A DNA stretch of 23,479 nucleotides from CAYOVG01 sp964407285 (GTDB lineage Bacteria > Desulfobacterota > Syntrophobacteria > Syntrophobacterales > Syntrophobacteraceae). This document shows, piece by piece, positions 1 through 8,080 of the stretch; position 1 is the stretch's first letter; each line of letters starts with the position of its first letter. Under the pieces are notes generated by a model. It was not told the DNA's origin. It did not search any database and saw only the letters and a program-made list of their open reading frames with translations. A program made the translations under genes and the position numbers. Location of the stretch: contig CAYOVG010000061.1 of the NCBI GenBank assembly GCA_964407285.1, forward strand, positions 1 to 23,479, read 5' to 3'.

Positions 1-111
1 GCGGCTGTACTTTCCCCCCTTGCGCGCTCGAAAGGTGTAGTACAACAGCAGGACCGGCCATGCCGGGCCAAGGCAGAAGTTATAGATATACCGCAGGATA
101 TGTCGTCCCAT
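1..111 (-). CDS. waaA: N-terminus of Kdo transferase WaaA (partial)
   Basis: This is the first 37 codons of a minus-strand gene that continues beyond the window. The start is ATG at 111-109, with a clear Shine-Dalgarno GGAGGT at 118-123 and 6 bases of spacing. The visible peptide has a hydrophobic N-terminal segment (PAWPVLLLYY) followed by a basic stretch (FRARKGGKYSR). This resembles the membrane anchor of 3-deoxy-D-manno-octulosonate transferases, which have a similar short hydrophobic segment followed by a basic RGRK-type stretch. WaaA adds Kdo from CMP-Kdo to lipid IVA on the inner face of the cytoplasmic membrane. The call leans on context: it lies 58 bases downstream of msbA in a lipid A gene series where waaA is the usual next gene. 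Only the N-terminus is visible, so no catalytic motif can be checked. Confidence 0.6.
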   Translation of the reverse strand, partial: MGRHILRYIYNFCLGPAWPVLLLYYTFRARKGGKYSR

Positions 112-169
112 CGGTGAACCTCCGGTCGCCGCGCTTTTCTCGTTCCGCGAAATGGCCGAAACCCGCGGA

Positions 170-1903
170 TCACTGATTGAACTGAATGCTGTACAGCCTC
201 CGGTACTCACCATCACGGGAAAGCAAGGCGGTATGGGAACCCTCTTCCGCGATTCCGCCGTTCGATATCACCAGTATTCTGTCCGCAAACTGAATTGTGG
301 ACAGCCGGTGTGCGATGACGAAGGTAGTGCGGCCCTGCATGAGGTTCTCCAGGGCCCGCTGCACCTCCAGTTCCGATTCGCTGTCCAGGGATGACGTGGC
401 CTCGTCCAGGATGAGAATGGGCGTATCCTTGAGCAGAGCGCGGGCAATGCATATGCGTTGCCGCTGCCCCCCGGAGAGCCTCACCCCCTGCTCTCCGATC
501 ACTGTATCGAACCCCTTGGGAAGCTGCATGATGAAATCGTACGCATATGCCGCCTTCGCCGCCGCGACGATGTCCTCCATGCTCTTGGCCTGATTGCCGT
601 AGGCGATGTTGTTGCGGACCGTGTCGTTGAACAGGTAGCTTTGCTGCGTCACTATGGAGATCTGGTTCCGGAGGGACCGGAAGGTCGCGTTGCGGATATC
701 GACGCCGTCCACCTCTATCGACCCCGAGGTAACGTCGTAGAAGCGGGGAATGAGATTGATCAGCGTGGTCTTGCCGCTTCCGCTGCTCCCGACCAGCGCG
801 ATGACCTCACCGGCCCGGACGGTCAAATCGATATTATGGAGAACGGTCCGGTCGTCATAGGCAAAGGATACGTCCTTGAATCGAATCTCTCTGCGGATCT
901 GCGGCAATTCCAGCGCATCCGGGGCCTCCCGGAGGTCGCCCTTCTCGTCCAGAACGGCATAGACCCTTTGCATGGACGCGATCCCCTTCTGGATCAGGCT
1001 GTTGACCTTGCTCAGACTCTTCACCGGTTTGTACAGCATCAGTATGCCGCCCAGGAAGGAGAAGAAGGTGCCCGGCGTGGAGGCTCCCTGGATAACCTGG
1101 TAGCCCCCGTAGCCGACGATGGCGGCAATCCCTACGGCGCCGATGAATTCCATGAGCGGCGAGGAGAGCGCATCTATCCACAGGGACTTGAGGTTATATC
1201 CCAACGCCTGCTGGTTCTGCCTGTAGAAGCGGTTCTTCTCGTAGTCCTCCATCCCGAAAGCCTTGACGATCCTGGCTCCCGCTATCGCCTCGTGGAGGAT
1301 CACCGTCAGCCCCCCTATCGCTTCCTGGCGACTCACGGCGAGCCTGCGAAGCTTCGATCCGAAGGTGAAAACGGGATAAAAGGCGACCGGCAGCACGACG
1401 ATGGCGAGAGTCGCCAGTTTCCAGTCCTGGTAGAATACGACGAAGATCAGTCCCACGACGCTGAAGCTGTCGCGGATAAGACCCGTGAGGGCTTTGCTCA
1501 CCGCGCCCTGGATCTCGTTGACGTCGTTGATGATGCGGCTCATGAGCGTGCCGGTGGAAGTGCGGTCGAAGAAGTAGAGCGGCATATCCTGAATATGGTC
1601 GTACAACTGCTGCTGCAGGTCGGTGACTATCGACATGCCGGCGGCCTGCAGGTAGTATTCGTTCCCCCAGTCCGAAAGCCCCTTGAAGAAGAAAACGCCG
1701 AGGATCACGAAGGGCATCATGTAAAGCATCCGGACGTTTTTTTCGACGAAGATGTCGTCCATGGCGGGTTTGATGAGGTAGGCGGTGAGCGCCGTGAAAG
1801 CGGATACGCCGATCATGCACGCCATCGCTATCGCCAGCTTGCGCCAATGCGGTTTCACCAGGCAGAGGAGCCTCTGCAAGATGATGATATCTTGTTCCTT
1901 CAT
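170..1903 (-). CDS. msbA: Lipid A/LPS exporter ATPase MsbA (ABC transporter, fused TM and ATPase domains)
   Basis: This 577-residue half-transporter, normal length for MsbA, flips lipid A core from the inner to the outer leaflet of the cytoplasmic membrane. Residues about 20-310 are the six-helix ABC exporter membrane domain. Residues about 338-577 are the ATPase domain: Walker A GSSGSGKTT at 372-380, signature LSGGQ at 476-480, Walker B ILILDE at 496-501 and switch histidine at 532 in IAHRLS. Its ATG overlaps the lpxB stop by one base (TAATG), which suggests translational coupling. waaA follows 58 bases later. The family includes many multidrug and lipid exporters that look alike, so the substrate is inferred from its place between lpxB and waaA. 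The ABC exporter assignment itself is certain. Confidence 0.92.
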   Translation of the reverse strand: MKEQDIIILQRLLCLVKPHWRKLAIAMACMIGVSAFTALTAYLIKPAMDDIFVEKNVRMLYMMPFVILGVFFFKGLSDWGNEYYLQAAGMSIVTDLQQQLYDHIQDMPLYFFDRTSTGTLMSRIINDVNEIQGAVSKALTGLIRDSFSVVGLIFVVFYQDWKLATLAIVVLPVAFYPVFTFGSKLRRLAVSRQEAIGGLTVILHEAIAGARIVKAFGMEDYEKNRFYRQNQQALGYNLKSLWIDALSSPLMEFIGAVGIAAIVGYGGYQVIQGASTPGTFFSFLGGILMLYKPVKSLSKVNSLIQKGIASMQRVYAVLDEKGDLREAPDALELPQIRREIRFKDVSFAYDDRTVLHNIDLTVRAGEVIALVGSSGSGKTTLINLIPRFYDVTSGSIEVDGVDIRNATFRSLRNQISIVTQQSYLFNDTVRNNIAYGNQAKSMEDIVAAAKAAYAYDFIMQLPKGFDTVIGEQGVRLSGGQRQRICIARALLKDTPILILDEATSSLDSESELEVQRALENLMQGRTTFVIAHRLSTIQFADRILVISNGGIAEEGSHTALLSRDGEYRRLYSIQFNQ

Positions 1904-3066
1904 TATTTCATCAACTCCAGGGCGAGCCGGGCCACCCGCCGTGCAACACCGGCCGTGCCCAGGTGGCCCCTGATCGCCCGCAGTTCCCGGCGCTGCTCCT
2001 CCAGCCGTTGGGGGGCCCTCAGAAACGCCAGGGCTTCGGAGGCGATCCGTTCCGGCACGGCCTCGTTTTGAAGCAATTCCGGCACGATCCGTCTTCCCGC
2101 GATGACGTTGGGCATGCCCACGTGCTTCACACGGATCAGGTTGCGGCCAAGGTGGTAGGTCAATCCGGAAACCTTGTACGTTATGATCATGGGGGTTCCG
2201 AGAATCGCAGTCTCCAGCGTCACCGTTCCGGAAGCGGCGATCACCAAGTCACAGGCGCGTATCGCTCCGTATGCGTCATCGGAAACGATGCGAACGGGCA
2301 ATCCGGAGGCCGCGGCCCGAACCCTGATGGGGTCCGGATTCAAGCTGGACGCCACGGGGAGCAGAAAGGACGCATCGGGCTGCTGTGAGTGGATGAGCCT
2401 CCCGGCTCCGAGCATGAGCGGCAGCAGGGATTTGATTTCGCTCAGGCGGCTTCCCGGAAGGAGCCCTATGAGCGGCCCCCCGGACGGGTTCCCCCGGTAT
2501 TTGAGTTCGGCTTCCTCGCGGGACGGAGCATCGGCCAGAACATCGAGGAGCGGGTGCCCCACGTAGTGCACCTTCATCCCGTAACGTTCGTAGAAGGCCG
2601 GTTCGAAAGGCAGGATAACGGCCATGCCGTCCGCCAAGCGTTTGAGAGTTCGCGCGCGCCCGCTCCGCCACGCCCACACCTGCGGGCTGATGTAGTAGAA
2701 GACCCTGATGCCGAGCCTTTTCGCAATCCGGGCCAGCAGGAAATTGAAATCGGGAAAATCAATGAGAATCACCAGGTCGGGGCGCTCCCGCTCCATGTAA
2801 GCGCCGATCTTCCTCAAGGCGGCGTAAATGGCCTTCGTATGGCTCAATACCTCGAAAAGCCCGACGACGGCGACTTCCCCGTTATCCACCATCACGCGCG
2901 CTCCCGCCTGCCGAAGCCTCCTGCCGCCCAGGCATGAAACGCGTATACCGGGATCGAGGTCTCTCAAGGCCTCCACCAGGTATGAGCCGTGGAGGTCCCC
3001 CGAGGCCTCCCCGGCGCTCAGAAACACCTTTCTGCCCGTTCTACCCGTCTCGCCGTTCGATCCCAT
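1903..3066 (-). CDS. lpxB: Lipid-A-disaccharide synthase
   Basis: LpxB is a family GT19 glycosyltransferase that condenses UDP-2,3-diacylglucosamine with lipid X (2,3-diacylglucosamine 1-phosphate) to form the tetra-acyl disaccharide 1-phosphate. It is a peripheral protein on the cytoplasmic face of the inner membrane. The 387 residues match the usual 380-390. Visible family signatures are AGEASGDLHG at 18-27, IDFPDFN at 102-108, YYISPQVWAWR at 124-134 and VGHPLLD at 169-175. The start at ATG 3066 overlaps the end of the upstream lpxI-oxidoreductase gene by 26 bases, and its stop overlaps the msbA start. LpxI, whose domain lies just upstream, makes lipid X, so substrate producer and user are adjacent. 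Confidence 0.97.
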   Translation of the reverse strand: MGSNGETGRTGRKVFLSAGEASGDLHGSYLVEALRDLDPGIRVSCLGGRRLRQAGARVMVDNGEVAVVGLFEVLSHTKAIYAALRKIGAYMERERPDLVILIDFPDFNFLLARIAKRLGIRVFYYISPQVWAWRSGRARTLKRLADGMAVILPFEPAFYERYGMKVHYVGHPLLDVLADAPSREEAELKYRGNPSGGPLIGLLPGSRLSEIKSLLPLMLGAGRLIHSQQPDASFLLPVASSLNPDPIRVRAAASGLPVRIVSDDAYGAIRACDLVIAASGTVTLETAILGTPMIITYKVSGLTYHLGRNLIRVKHVGMPNVIAGRRIVPELLQNEAVPERIASEALAFLRAPQRLEEQRRELRAIRGHLGTAGVARRVARLALELMK

Positions 3067-4993
3067 TGCCGATAATCTGCTCTTCTATCCTTCGAGAAAT
3101 GTCCAACGCCACGGCCAGCGCTCTGCGACCCTGCAACCCGTCCACAACCGGCGCTCCCCCGTTCCGGATCGTCCCGAGGAATGAAATGATCTCTTCTTCA
3201 AGAGCGTCCCGCACCACGACTTCCATTTCTTCGGTCAAGATCTGGGGATACCCGGAATCATCCGGCTCGCTGTCCTTCCAGAACGAGAAAACCCTCTTCC
3301 CGCCGTAGTCCGCAACCAGGTAGCGATTCTCCTGGAAAACCCGAAGCTTCCTCATGCTCTTCATGGATATGCGACTGGCGGTAAGGTTCGCCAGGGCGCC
3401 GCAGGCAAATTCCAGCCGCACCGTCGCTATGTCGGGAAGATTCGTCAGAACCGGTATTCCCGTCGCATGAATGTTCCGCAAGGGGGAATCGACCAGGTGC
3501 AGCACGACGTCGATGTCGTGGATCATCAGGTCCAGTATGACGTCTACTTCCAACCCGCGCTCATTGAAGGGAGCGAGACGGTGAGTCTCGAGAAACAAGG
3601 GGGACCGGATGTGTGGAAGCACGGTGACGAAAGCGGGATTGAACCGTTCGAGATGGCCGACCTGGAGCACGCAGCCCTTCTCATGGGCAAGATCGATGAG
3701 GTGGTCGGCTTCCTCCAGGGTCCTCGTCATGGGCTTTTCGAGGAGCACATGCACGCCCGCGGACAGGAACTCCTTTGCGATCGAATAGTGGCAGGGAGTC
3801 GGGGTCACGATGCTCACCGCGTCCACTCGCCCTATGAGCTGCCGGTAGTCATCGAACAGCTCGGTACAACAGGTTTCGGCCGTATTGCGGCACCGTTCGG
3901 GGGCCACATCGACGATCGCCACGAGGTCCGCATCGGGAATTCCCGCGTATTTTTGCGTGTGAAAGCGCCCCAGGTAACCCACCCCGACCACGCCGACGCG
4001 CAGGGCCCCCGGTACGGGTCTTCTGATCAGTACGGGAGATCCCGTCCATACCGGCTTCTCCGGACGCACGCCGGCGGTCCCCGGATGCGTCGCCTCGTAG
4101 CCGTCGGACTCCTCCCATTCGTCCGACCCGGCGCCGACCGGGGCGGCGGAGTCGTCCCTTCGCGCTATGATGCAGATGCCCGCAGCATTGGCGGCGTCGA
4201 TCATCTCATCGCGGTCGAACACCAGGGACTTCCCGGCCTCGAAGACCAGTATGGAAGCCTTCACCTGTTTCATGGTCTCGATGGTGGCGAGCCCCACCGC
4301 CGGCACATCGAACCGAAGGTCCTGGGCAGGCTTGCTGACCTTGACGACCACGGCCCCCTTCCCGCAAAGGCGCCCTCCCCGAAGGATGGTGGCATCGGTA
4401 CCGTCCATTCCTTCCAGGGCCAGGACGGACTGGTCCTTCACCACCACGCACTGGCCGATATCCAGCCGCCCCACCCCCTTGGCCATCTCCCACCCGAACT
4501 GCACATCCTGCAACTCCCGCTGGTTGGGCTTGCGACGGGTAAGGACCCCTTCCGGAGCCAGGAGCGAGGGCACGAAAATCGTGGAAGCTTCCACCCGGAT
4601 GCCTTCGGACTCGAGTTCTTCCGCCACGGCCCGCAGCAGGAAATCGTCGTTTTTCTTCCTCAGCCGATGGATCAGCTTGAGGGCGCGCCAGTCCGGGCGG
4701 ATGCGCGAATAGATTCTCGTCTTGTTGATGGCGCCCGCCATGGCCACGCGGTTTACCCCCGCGTTTCTGAAGGCCTTGATCAGCTTGTTCAACTGGCCGA
4801 GTTTCAACAAGTGAAACTCATCGACCACGGCGGCAAGCGCAGGGTCCGTTTCTCCGTCAAACCCCACGGCGATTACCCGAACGCCGTTCTCACCGGCCGC
4901 TTTGGCGAAAAGCAGGGGGAACTGGCCGCTTCCGGCGATCAATCCGATACGGGCTTCGGAACTACCTGTGGCTCGAGGTTCGGAGTTTTGCAT
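3041..4993 (-). CDS. lpxI: Fusion: UDP-2,3-diacylglucosamine pyrophosphatase LpxI + Gfo/Idh/MocA-family oxidoreductase
   Basis: One 650-residue open frame joins two enzymes. Residues about 14-280 are LpxI (formerly DUF1009), which hydrolyses UDP-2,3-diacylglucosamine to lipid X and UMP in bacteria lacking LpxH. It opens with IGLIAGSGQFPLLFA, and conserved-looking blocks include MAGAINKTRIYSRIRPD (85-101), LEGMDGTDATILRGG (193-207) and LRFDVPAVG (226-234). Residues 281-329 are a hydrophilic, acidic and proline-containing linker. Residues 330-650 are an oxidoreductase: Rossmann loop GVVGVGYLG at 334-342, EKP with the usual catalytic lysine at 419-421 and DLMIHDID at 488-495. The oxidoreductase resembles the type often found beside lpxA or lpxB. 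GnnA (UDP-GlcNAc 3-dehydrogenase) is one candidate activity, but no GnnB aminotransferase is visible here. The start is ATG 4993 with only a weak ribosome site. The LpxI half is secure; the oxidoreductase substrate is unknown. Confidence 0.9.
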   Translation of the reverse strand: MQNSEPRATGSSEARIGLIAGSGQFPLLFAKAAGENGVRVIAVGFDGETDPALAAVVDEFHLLKLGQLNKLIKAFRNAGVNRVAMAGAINKTRIYSRIRPDWRALKLIHRLRKKNDDFLLRAVAEELESEGIRVEASTIFVPSLLAPEGVLTRRKPNQRELQDVQFGWEMAKGVGRLDIGQCVVVKDQSVLALEGMDGTDATILRGGRLCGKGAVVVKVSKPAQDLRFDVPAVGLATIETMKQVKASILVFEAGKSLVFDRDEMIDAANAAGICIIARRDDSAAPVGAGSDEWEESDGYEATHPGTAGVRPEKPVWTGSPVLIRRPVPGALRVGVVGVGYLGRFHTQKYAGIPDADLVAIVDVAPERCRNTAETCCTELFDDYRQLIGRVDAVSIVTPTPCHYSIAKEFLSAGVHVLLEKPMTRTLEEADHLIDLAHEKGCVLQVGHLERFNPAFVTVLPHIRSPLFLETHRLAPFNERGLEVDVILDLMIHDIDVVLHLVDSPLRNIHATGIPVLTNLPDIATVRLEFACGALANLTASRISMKSMRKLRVFQENRYLVADYGGKRVFSFWKDSEPDDSGYPQILTEEMEVVVRDALEEEIISFLGTIRNGGAPVVDGLQGRRALAVALDISRRIEEQIIGNGIERRDG

Positions 4994-5009
4994 GTGGCTT
5001 TCTATACTT

Positions 5010-5086
5010 GCAGACCACGAAAAACACGAAGGAACACGAAAAGGGAATCAACCGTTTTCGCGCTTCTCGTGTTCTTCGTGGTCTGC
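5010..5086. repeat. Long palindromic repeat (REP-like hairpin) between lpxA and the lpxI fusion
   Basis: Left arm GCAGACCACGAAAAACACGA (5010-5029) and right arm TCGTGTTCTTCGTGGTCTGC (5067-5086) are inverted repeats matching at 19 of 20 positions. In minus-strand RNA the one mismatch is a U-G wobble, so the stem is continuous. An inner stem (CGAAAA at 5037-5042 with TTTTCG at 5055-5060) extends it. The left side holds three CACGAA units, at 5016, 5025 and 5035. No uridine run follows, so it is not a standard terminator. Repeats rich in CACGAA and AACACGAAG are, from memory, dispersed in many environmental bacterial genomes; this was not checked. It occupies most of the 116-base gap in an otherwise compact operon. 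Confidence 0.85.
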
Positions 5087-5109
5087 TTTTCCTGGTCAAA
5101 GCTTTCTCG

Positions 5110-5886
5110 TTATCTCGTCGTACCCCGTTTGGACGGCCCGGAGAGAAAATCCAGCAGCGTATCCACCTCGGGCAGGCCGGGGACCTGCCGGCGCACCTGT
5201 TCAATGGCTTCCCCGAGCGTCAGGTTGGACCGGAACAGTATCTTGTACGCCTTTTTCAGGGCCGATATCGCTTCTCCGGAAAAACCCTTCCGCTTCAACC
5301 CTATGATGTTGGGACCGAAGAGAGCGGCGCGTTCTCCCGACGCCAGCATATACGGCGGAATATCCATCACCACTCCGGTTTTCCCTCCGATGTAGGCATG
5401 GGTCCCGATATGTACGAACTGATGGACTGCCACGAGGCCCCCCACCGTGGCGAAGTCGTCGATGTGCACGTGTCCCCCCAGCATGGCGGCGCTGGCCACG
5501 ATTACGTGGTTACCCAGCGCACAGTCGTGCGCGATGTGCGCATAAGCCATAACGAGGCTGCTGTTGCCGATGCGCGTTATTCCTCCCCCTCCCCCGGTGC
5601 CCCGGTGGACGGTGACACTCTCGCGAAGGATCGCATCGTCGCCTATAACGACCTGCGTATCCTCTCCCCTGTAGCTCAAATCCTGGGGTGGATAGCCGAC
5701 CGATGCAAATGGATAGATCCGACTGCGCGCACCGATTGTCGTTCGACCTTCGATCACCGCATGCGGCCCCACCACGCTGCCGGAACCGATGGTAACCTTC
5801 GGACCTATGATGCTATAGGCTCGAATTTCCACACCCTCGGCCAGTTCAGCTTCTGGGGAGACGATTGCAGTGGGATGAATCTCCAT
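5110..5886 (-). CDS. lpxA: UDP-N-acetylglucosamine acyltransferase
   Basis: LpxA moves a 3-hydroxyacyl chain from acyl carrier protein to the 3-position of UDP-GlcNAc, the first step of lipid A synthesis, in the cytoplasm. The 258 residues match the family (262 in E. coli). Residues about 1-190 show the hexapeptide repeats of a left-handed beta helix, followed by a helical C-terminus. Recognisable blocks are QDLSYRGE (68-75), ESVTVHRGT (89-97) and AHIAHDC (116-122), where His120 aligns with catalytic His125 of E. coli, plus AVHQF (153-157). The acyl-ruler position (E. coli Gly173) falls in YIGG at 165-168 and appears to be glycine, which would fit a long acyl chain. AAGGAG lies just upstream of ATG 5886, and fabZ ends 32 bases upstream. 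Confidence 0.97.
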   Translation of the reverse strand: MEIHPTAIVSPEAELAEGVEIRAYSIIGPKVTIGSGSVVGPHAVIEGRTTIGARSRIYPFASVGYPPQDLSYRGEDTQVVIGDDAILRESVTVHRGTGGGGGITRIGNSSLVMAYAHIAHDCALGNHVIVASAAMLGGHVHIDDFATVGGLVAVHQFVHIGTHAYIGGKTGVVMDIPPYMLASGERAALFGPNIIGLKRKGFSGEAISALKKAYKILFRSNLTLGEAIEQVRRQVPGLPEVDTLLDFLSGPSKRGTTR

Positions 5887-5918
5887 GAGTCGTTTGTCTC
5901 CTTCCGATTGCCGGCAGC

Positions 5919-6392
5919 TTATTGCGTATCTTCGCCGGATTCATCCGACTTCCGGACTTCGATGGTCGCAAGCATCTCTCCCTCGGCGACCAGTTGATCA
6001 CCGACATACGCTTCGCCCTTCATCCTGAATACGGGTCCCTTCCGCCGGATCGTAGCGACCTTGAGCACGAGCTGGTCTCCGGGACGCACGGGCTTGCGGA
6101 AACGAACCTTATCGACCCCCATCAGGTAAACGGCATCGCTGCCCTTCTCGCCACTTCCGGACTTCGAAATCGAAAATGCCAGGATTCCACCCGCCTGGGC
6201 CAAGGCCTCGACGATCAAAACCCCCGGCATTACGGGATATCCCGGAAAGTGACCCTGAAAGAAGTACTCGTTTATGGACACATTCTTGATTCCCACCACC
6301 GAATCGGAAGTAAGCTCCACAATCCTGTCCAGCATGAGGAACGGATAGCGGTGCGGCAGGACTTCCTGGATTTCTTCAATACCCATTTCCAT
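5919..6392 (-). CDS. fabZ: 3-hydroxyacyl-[acyl-carrier-protein] dehydratase FabZ
   Basis: FabZ removes water from 3-hydroxyacyl-ACP in type II fatty acid synthesis. It shares the 3-hydroxyacyl-ACP pool with LpxA and LpxD, which explains its place in this operon. The hot-dog fold signature is clear: LPHRYPFLMLDRI near the N-terminus, then GHFPGYPVMPG and IVEALAQAGG. The catalytic histidine and glutamate are His48 and Glu62 counted from the chosen start. I chose ATG 6392 (MEMGIEEI), which gives 157 residues, matches the family N-terminus, follows lpxD by 13 bases and has GGGGA about 8 bases upstream. An in-frame ATG at 6425 would add 11 residues and overlap lpxD by 20 bases. It has a weaker ribosome site but cannot be excluded. 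Confidence 0.95.
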   Translation of the reverse strand: MEMGIEEIQEVLPHRYPFLMLDRIVELTSDSVVGIKNVSINEYFFQGHFPGYPVMPGVLIVEALAQAGGILAFSISKSGSGEKGSDAVYLMGVDKVRFRKPVRPGDQLVLKVATIRRKGPVFRMKGEAYVGDQLVAEGEMLATIEVRKSDESGEDTQ

Positions 6393-6405
6393 ATGCAATC
6401 CCCGT

Positions 6406-7491
6406 TCAGATATCGGTGCGATCACCGTTGAGCTTCTCTTCGAGATCCTGAAGCCTTTTTCGCAGCTTCCGCAGGTTTTCCCTGAAATGGTTGAGGCGCC
6501 TCAGGCCTGCGCATGTCTGCAGCCACTCCTTGTGGGGAACGGCAGGATAGCCGCTGACATCCTCTCCCGCCTTCACGGAATTGGAAATACCCGACTTCGC
6601 TCCCACTCGTACTCTATCGCCGATCTCGATGTGGCCCGACACACCGACCTGTCCCGCAAGGACCACGTTGCGCCCCAGCCGTGAACTTCCCGCAATCCCC
6701 ACCTGCGCCACCAGGATGGAATCCTCCCCCACGACCACATTGTGGCCGAGCTGAACCAGGTTGTCTATCTTGGCTCCACGCCGAATACGGGTCTCCCCGA
6801 ACGTGGCCCGGTCGATAGCGCAATTGGCGCCGATTTCTACGTCATCGTCGATACGGACGATCCCCACCTGGGGGATCTTCACATGACGGCCCCGCTCATC
6901 CGGAGCGAAGCCGAATCCGTCACTGCCTATCACCGCCCCGCTGTGAACGATCACGTTGTTGCCGAGGCGGCAATCGTCGAGTATGACCGCCCTGGGATAT
7001 ATCAGGCAATCGTCGCCGACCTGGACGCGGCAACCGAGGTACGCGCCTCCGTAGATACGCGTTCTCCGCCCTATCTTGCACCCGGCGCCGATGTGAGCCA
7101 GGGGGCCCACGGAAATATCCGCGGCCGCATCCACTCCTTCTTCGACGACGGCCGTGGGATGAATACCGGACTCAAGGTCGGGCGGCGCGGTAAAGAGCTG
7201 AGCGATCCGCGCCATCGCCAGGTAAGGCTGTTCGCATACAAGAAGAGCGCGATCCAGGTCCCGGAATTGCGGGGCCACGATAACGGCCGCGGCCCTGCAC
7301 TCAATGACCTGCCCCACGTAGCGATTGCTGGTGAGAAAGCTCACGTGATCGCGCTCCGCCGCTTCCAGGGGCATGACCCCACGCACCGGAGCCTCGGGGT
7401 CCCCCCCCTTCAGAGATGCCTTTGCGTAGTCGGCAAGCTCCCCGAGCGTATAGGTCTTCGTGGAACGATTCCTACCCGTCGTATCCGTCAT
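6406..7491 (-). CDS. lpxD: UDP-3-O-(3-hydroxyacyl)glucosamine N-acyltransferase
   Basis: LpxD adds the second 3-hydroxyacyl chain to the 2-amino group of UDP-3-O-acylglucosamine, after LpxC has removed the acetyl group. The N-terminal uridine-binding domain begins TYTLGELADY and runs to about residue 105. A left-handed beta helix of hexapeptide repeats then spans about 110-315, with a helical C-terminus ending LRKLRKRLQDLEEKL. Catalytic His is in NLVQLGHNV (His250 from the ATG), matching E. coli His239. The ATG at 7491 gives 361 residues and leaves 30 bases after ompH. An in-frame TTG at 7518, nine codons upstream, is a less likely start. LpxD sits between ompH and fabZ, as in many proteobacteria. 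Confidence 0.96.
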   Translation of the reverse strand: MTDTTGRNRSTKTYTLGELADYAKASLKGGDPEAPVRGVMPLEAAERDHVSFLTSNRYVGQVIECRAAAVIVAPQFRDLDRALLVCEQPYLAMARIAQLFTAPPDLESGIHPTAVVEEGVDAAADISVGPLAHIGAGCKIGRRTRIYGGAYLGCRVQVGDDCLIYPRAVILDDCRLGNNVIVHSGAVIGSDGFGFAPDERGRHVKIPQVGIVRIDDDVEIGANCAIDRATFGETRIRRGAKIDNLVQLGHNVVVGEDSILVAQVGIAGSSRLGRNVVLAGQVGVSGHIEIGDRVRVGAKSGISNSVKAGEDVSGYPAVPHKEWLQTCAGLRRLNHFRENLRKLRKRLQDLEEKLNGDRTDI

Positions 7492-7521
7492 TCCAGATGA
7501 TCCACTCCCGCGGTCCAAAGC

Positions 7522-8067
7522 TTATCTTTTCGGGACAGTAAGCGGAGGAGGGGCCTTATCGAGTTCTTCTATCACCCGGTTCGTTATGTCGGCCTTGTCC
7601 GGTCCGTATATCACCCCACCGCTCTGACGCTCCAGGATGTAATCGTACTTTTCATCCTTTGCGATCTTCTTCACCAGTTCGACCACACGGTTGAAAATGG
7701 GATTCATCAACTGCGTGGAAAGCTGGTTCATCTGGTTGCTCGATTCCATCAGGAGCTTCTCGCCTTCTTGCAGCTTTTCCTGGAGTTCCTTTCTCTTCTT
7801 GCTCTTCGCGGCCTCGTCCATCACACTGGCCTTCTTGTCGAACTCCTCCTTTGCGGTCTTGAATTCTTTGCTCTTCAGATCCACGTCGGCCTTGAGCCTG
7901 TCCTTCTGCCGCTGAAGTTCATCCTTTGCCTGCTTTCCCGTTCTCGATTTCTCGATAACCGCAGCCATATCGAAATAGCCTATCTTGCTTTCCGCCCAGG
8001 TTGACCCGGCAAAAACCAGACTCAAAAGAGAGGCCAAAACCATACTGCGCAACTTCCAGACTTTCAT
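7522..8067 (-). CDS. ompH: Periplasmic chaperone OmpH/Skp family
   Basis: Skp-type chaperones hold unfolded outer-membrane proteins in the periplasm and pass them to BamA. The 181 residues begin with a Sec signal peptide: basic MKVWKLR, a hydrophobic core at about 8-21 and a likely cut after TWA at residue 25. The mature start SKIGYFDMAAVIEKS is typical of the family. Residues about 45-125 are a lysine- and glutamate-rich coiled coil that would form the tentacles, and the C-terminal part (VVELVKKIAKDEKYDYIL) returns to the body domain. A Shine-Dalgarno AAGGAG overlaps the bamA stop codon, and the gap to bamA is 13 bases. Cysteine is absent, so this is a soluble protein rather than a lipoprotein. 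Confidence 0.93.
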   Translation of the reverse strand: MKVWKLRSMVLASLLSLVFAGSTWAESKIGYFDMAAVIEKSRTGKQAKDELQRQKDRLKADVDLKSKEFKTAKEEFDKKASVMDEAAKSKKRKELQEKLQEGEKLLMESSNQMNQLSTQLMNPIFNRVVELVKKIAKDEKYDYILERQSGGVIYGPDKADITNRVIEELDKAPPPLTVPKR

Positions 8068-8080
8068 TCCCGTCTACTCC

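Noticed and set aside
458..2071. A 537-codon plus-strand frame opposite msbA and the end of lpxB
   Set aside because: Antisense to well-supported genes, with charged low-complexity composition and no motif.
5008..5100. A small protein encoded by the palindromic repeat (reading TKNTKEHEK)
   Set aside because: The reading comes from a non-coding inverted repeat; such peptides are typical spurious predictions.
3467..5395. A 642-codon plus-strand frame opposite the lpxI fusion and the end of lpxA
   Set aside because: A shadow of the coding strand; it reads through the palindromic repeat and has no family signature.
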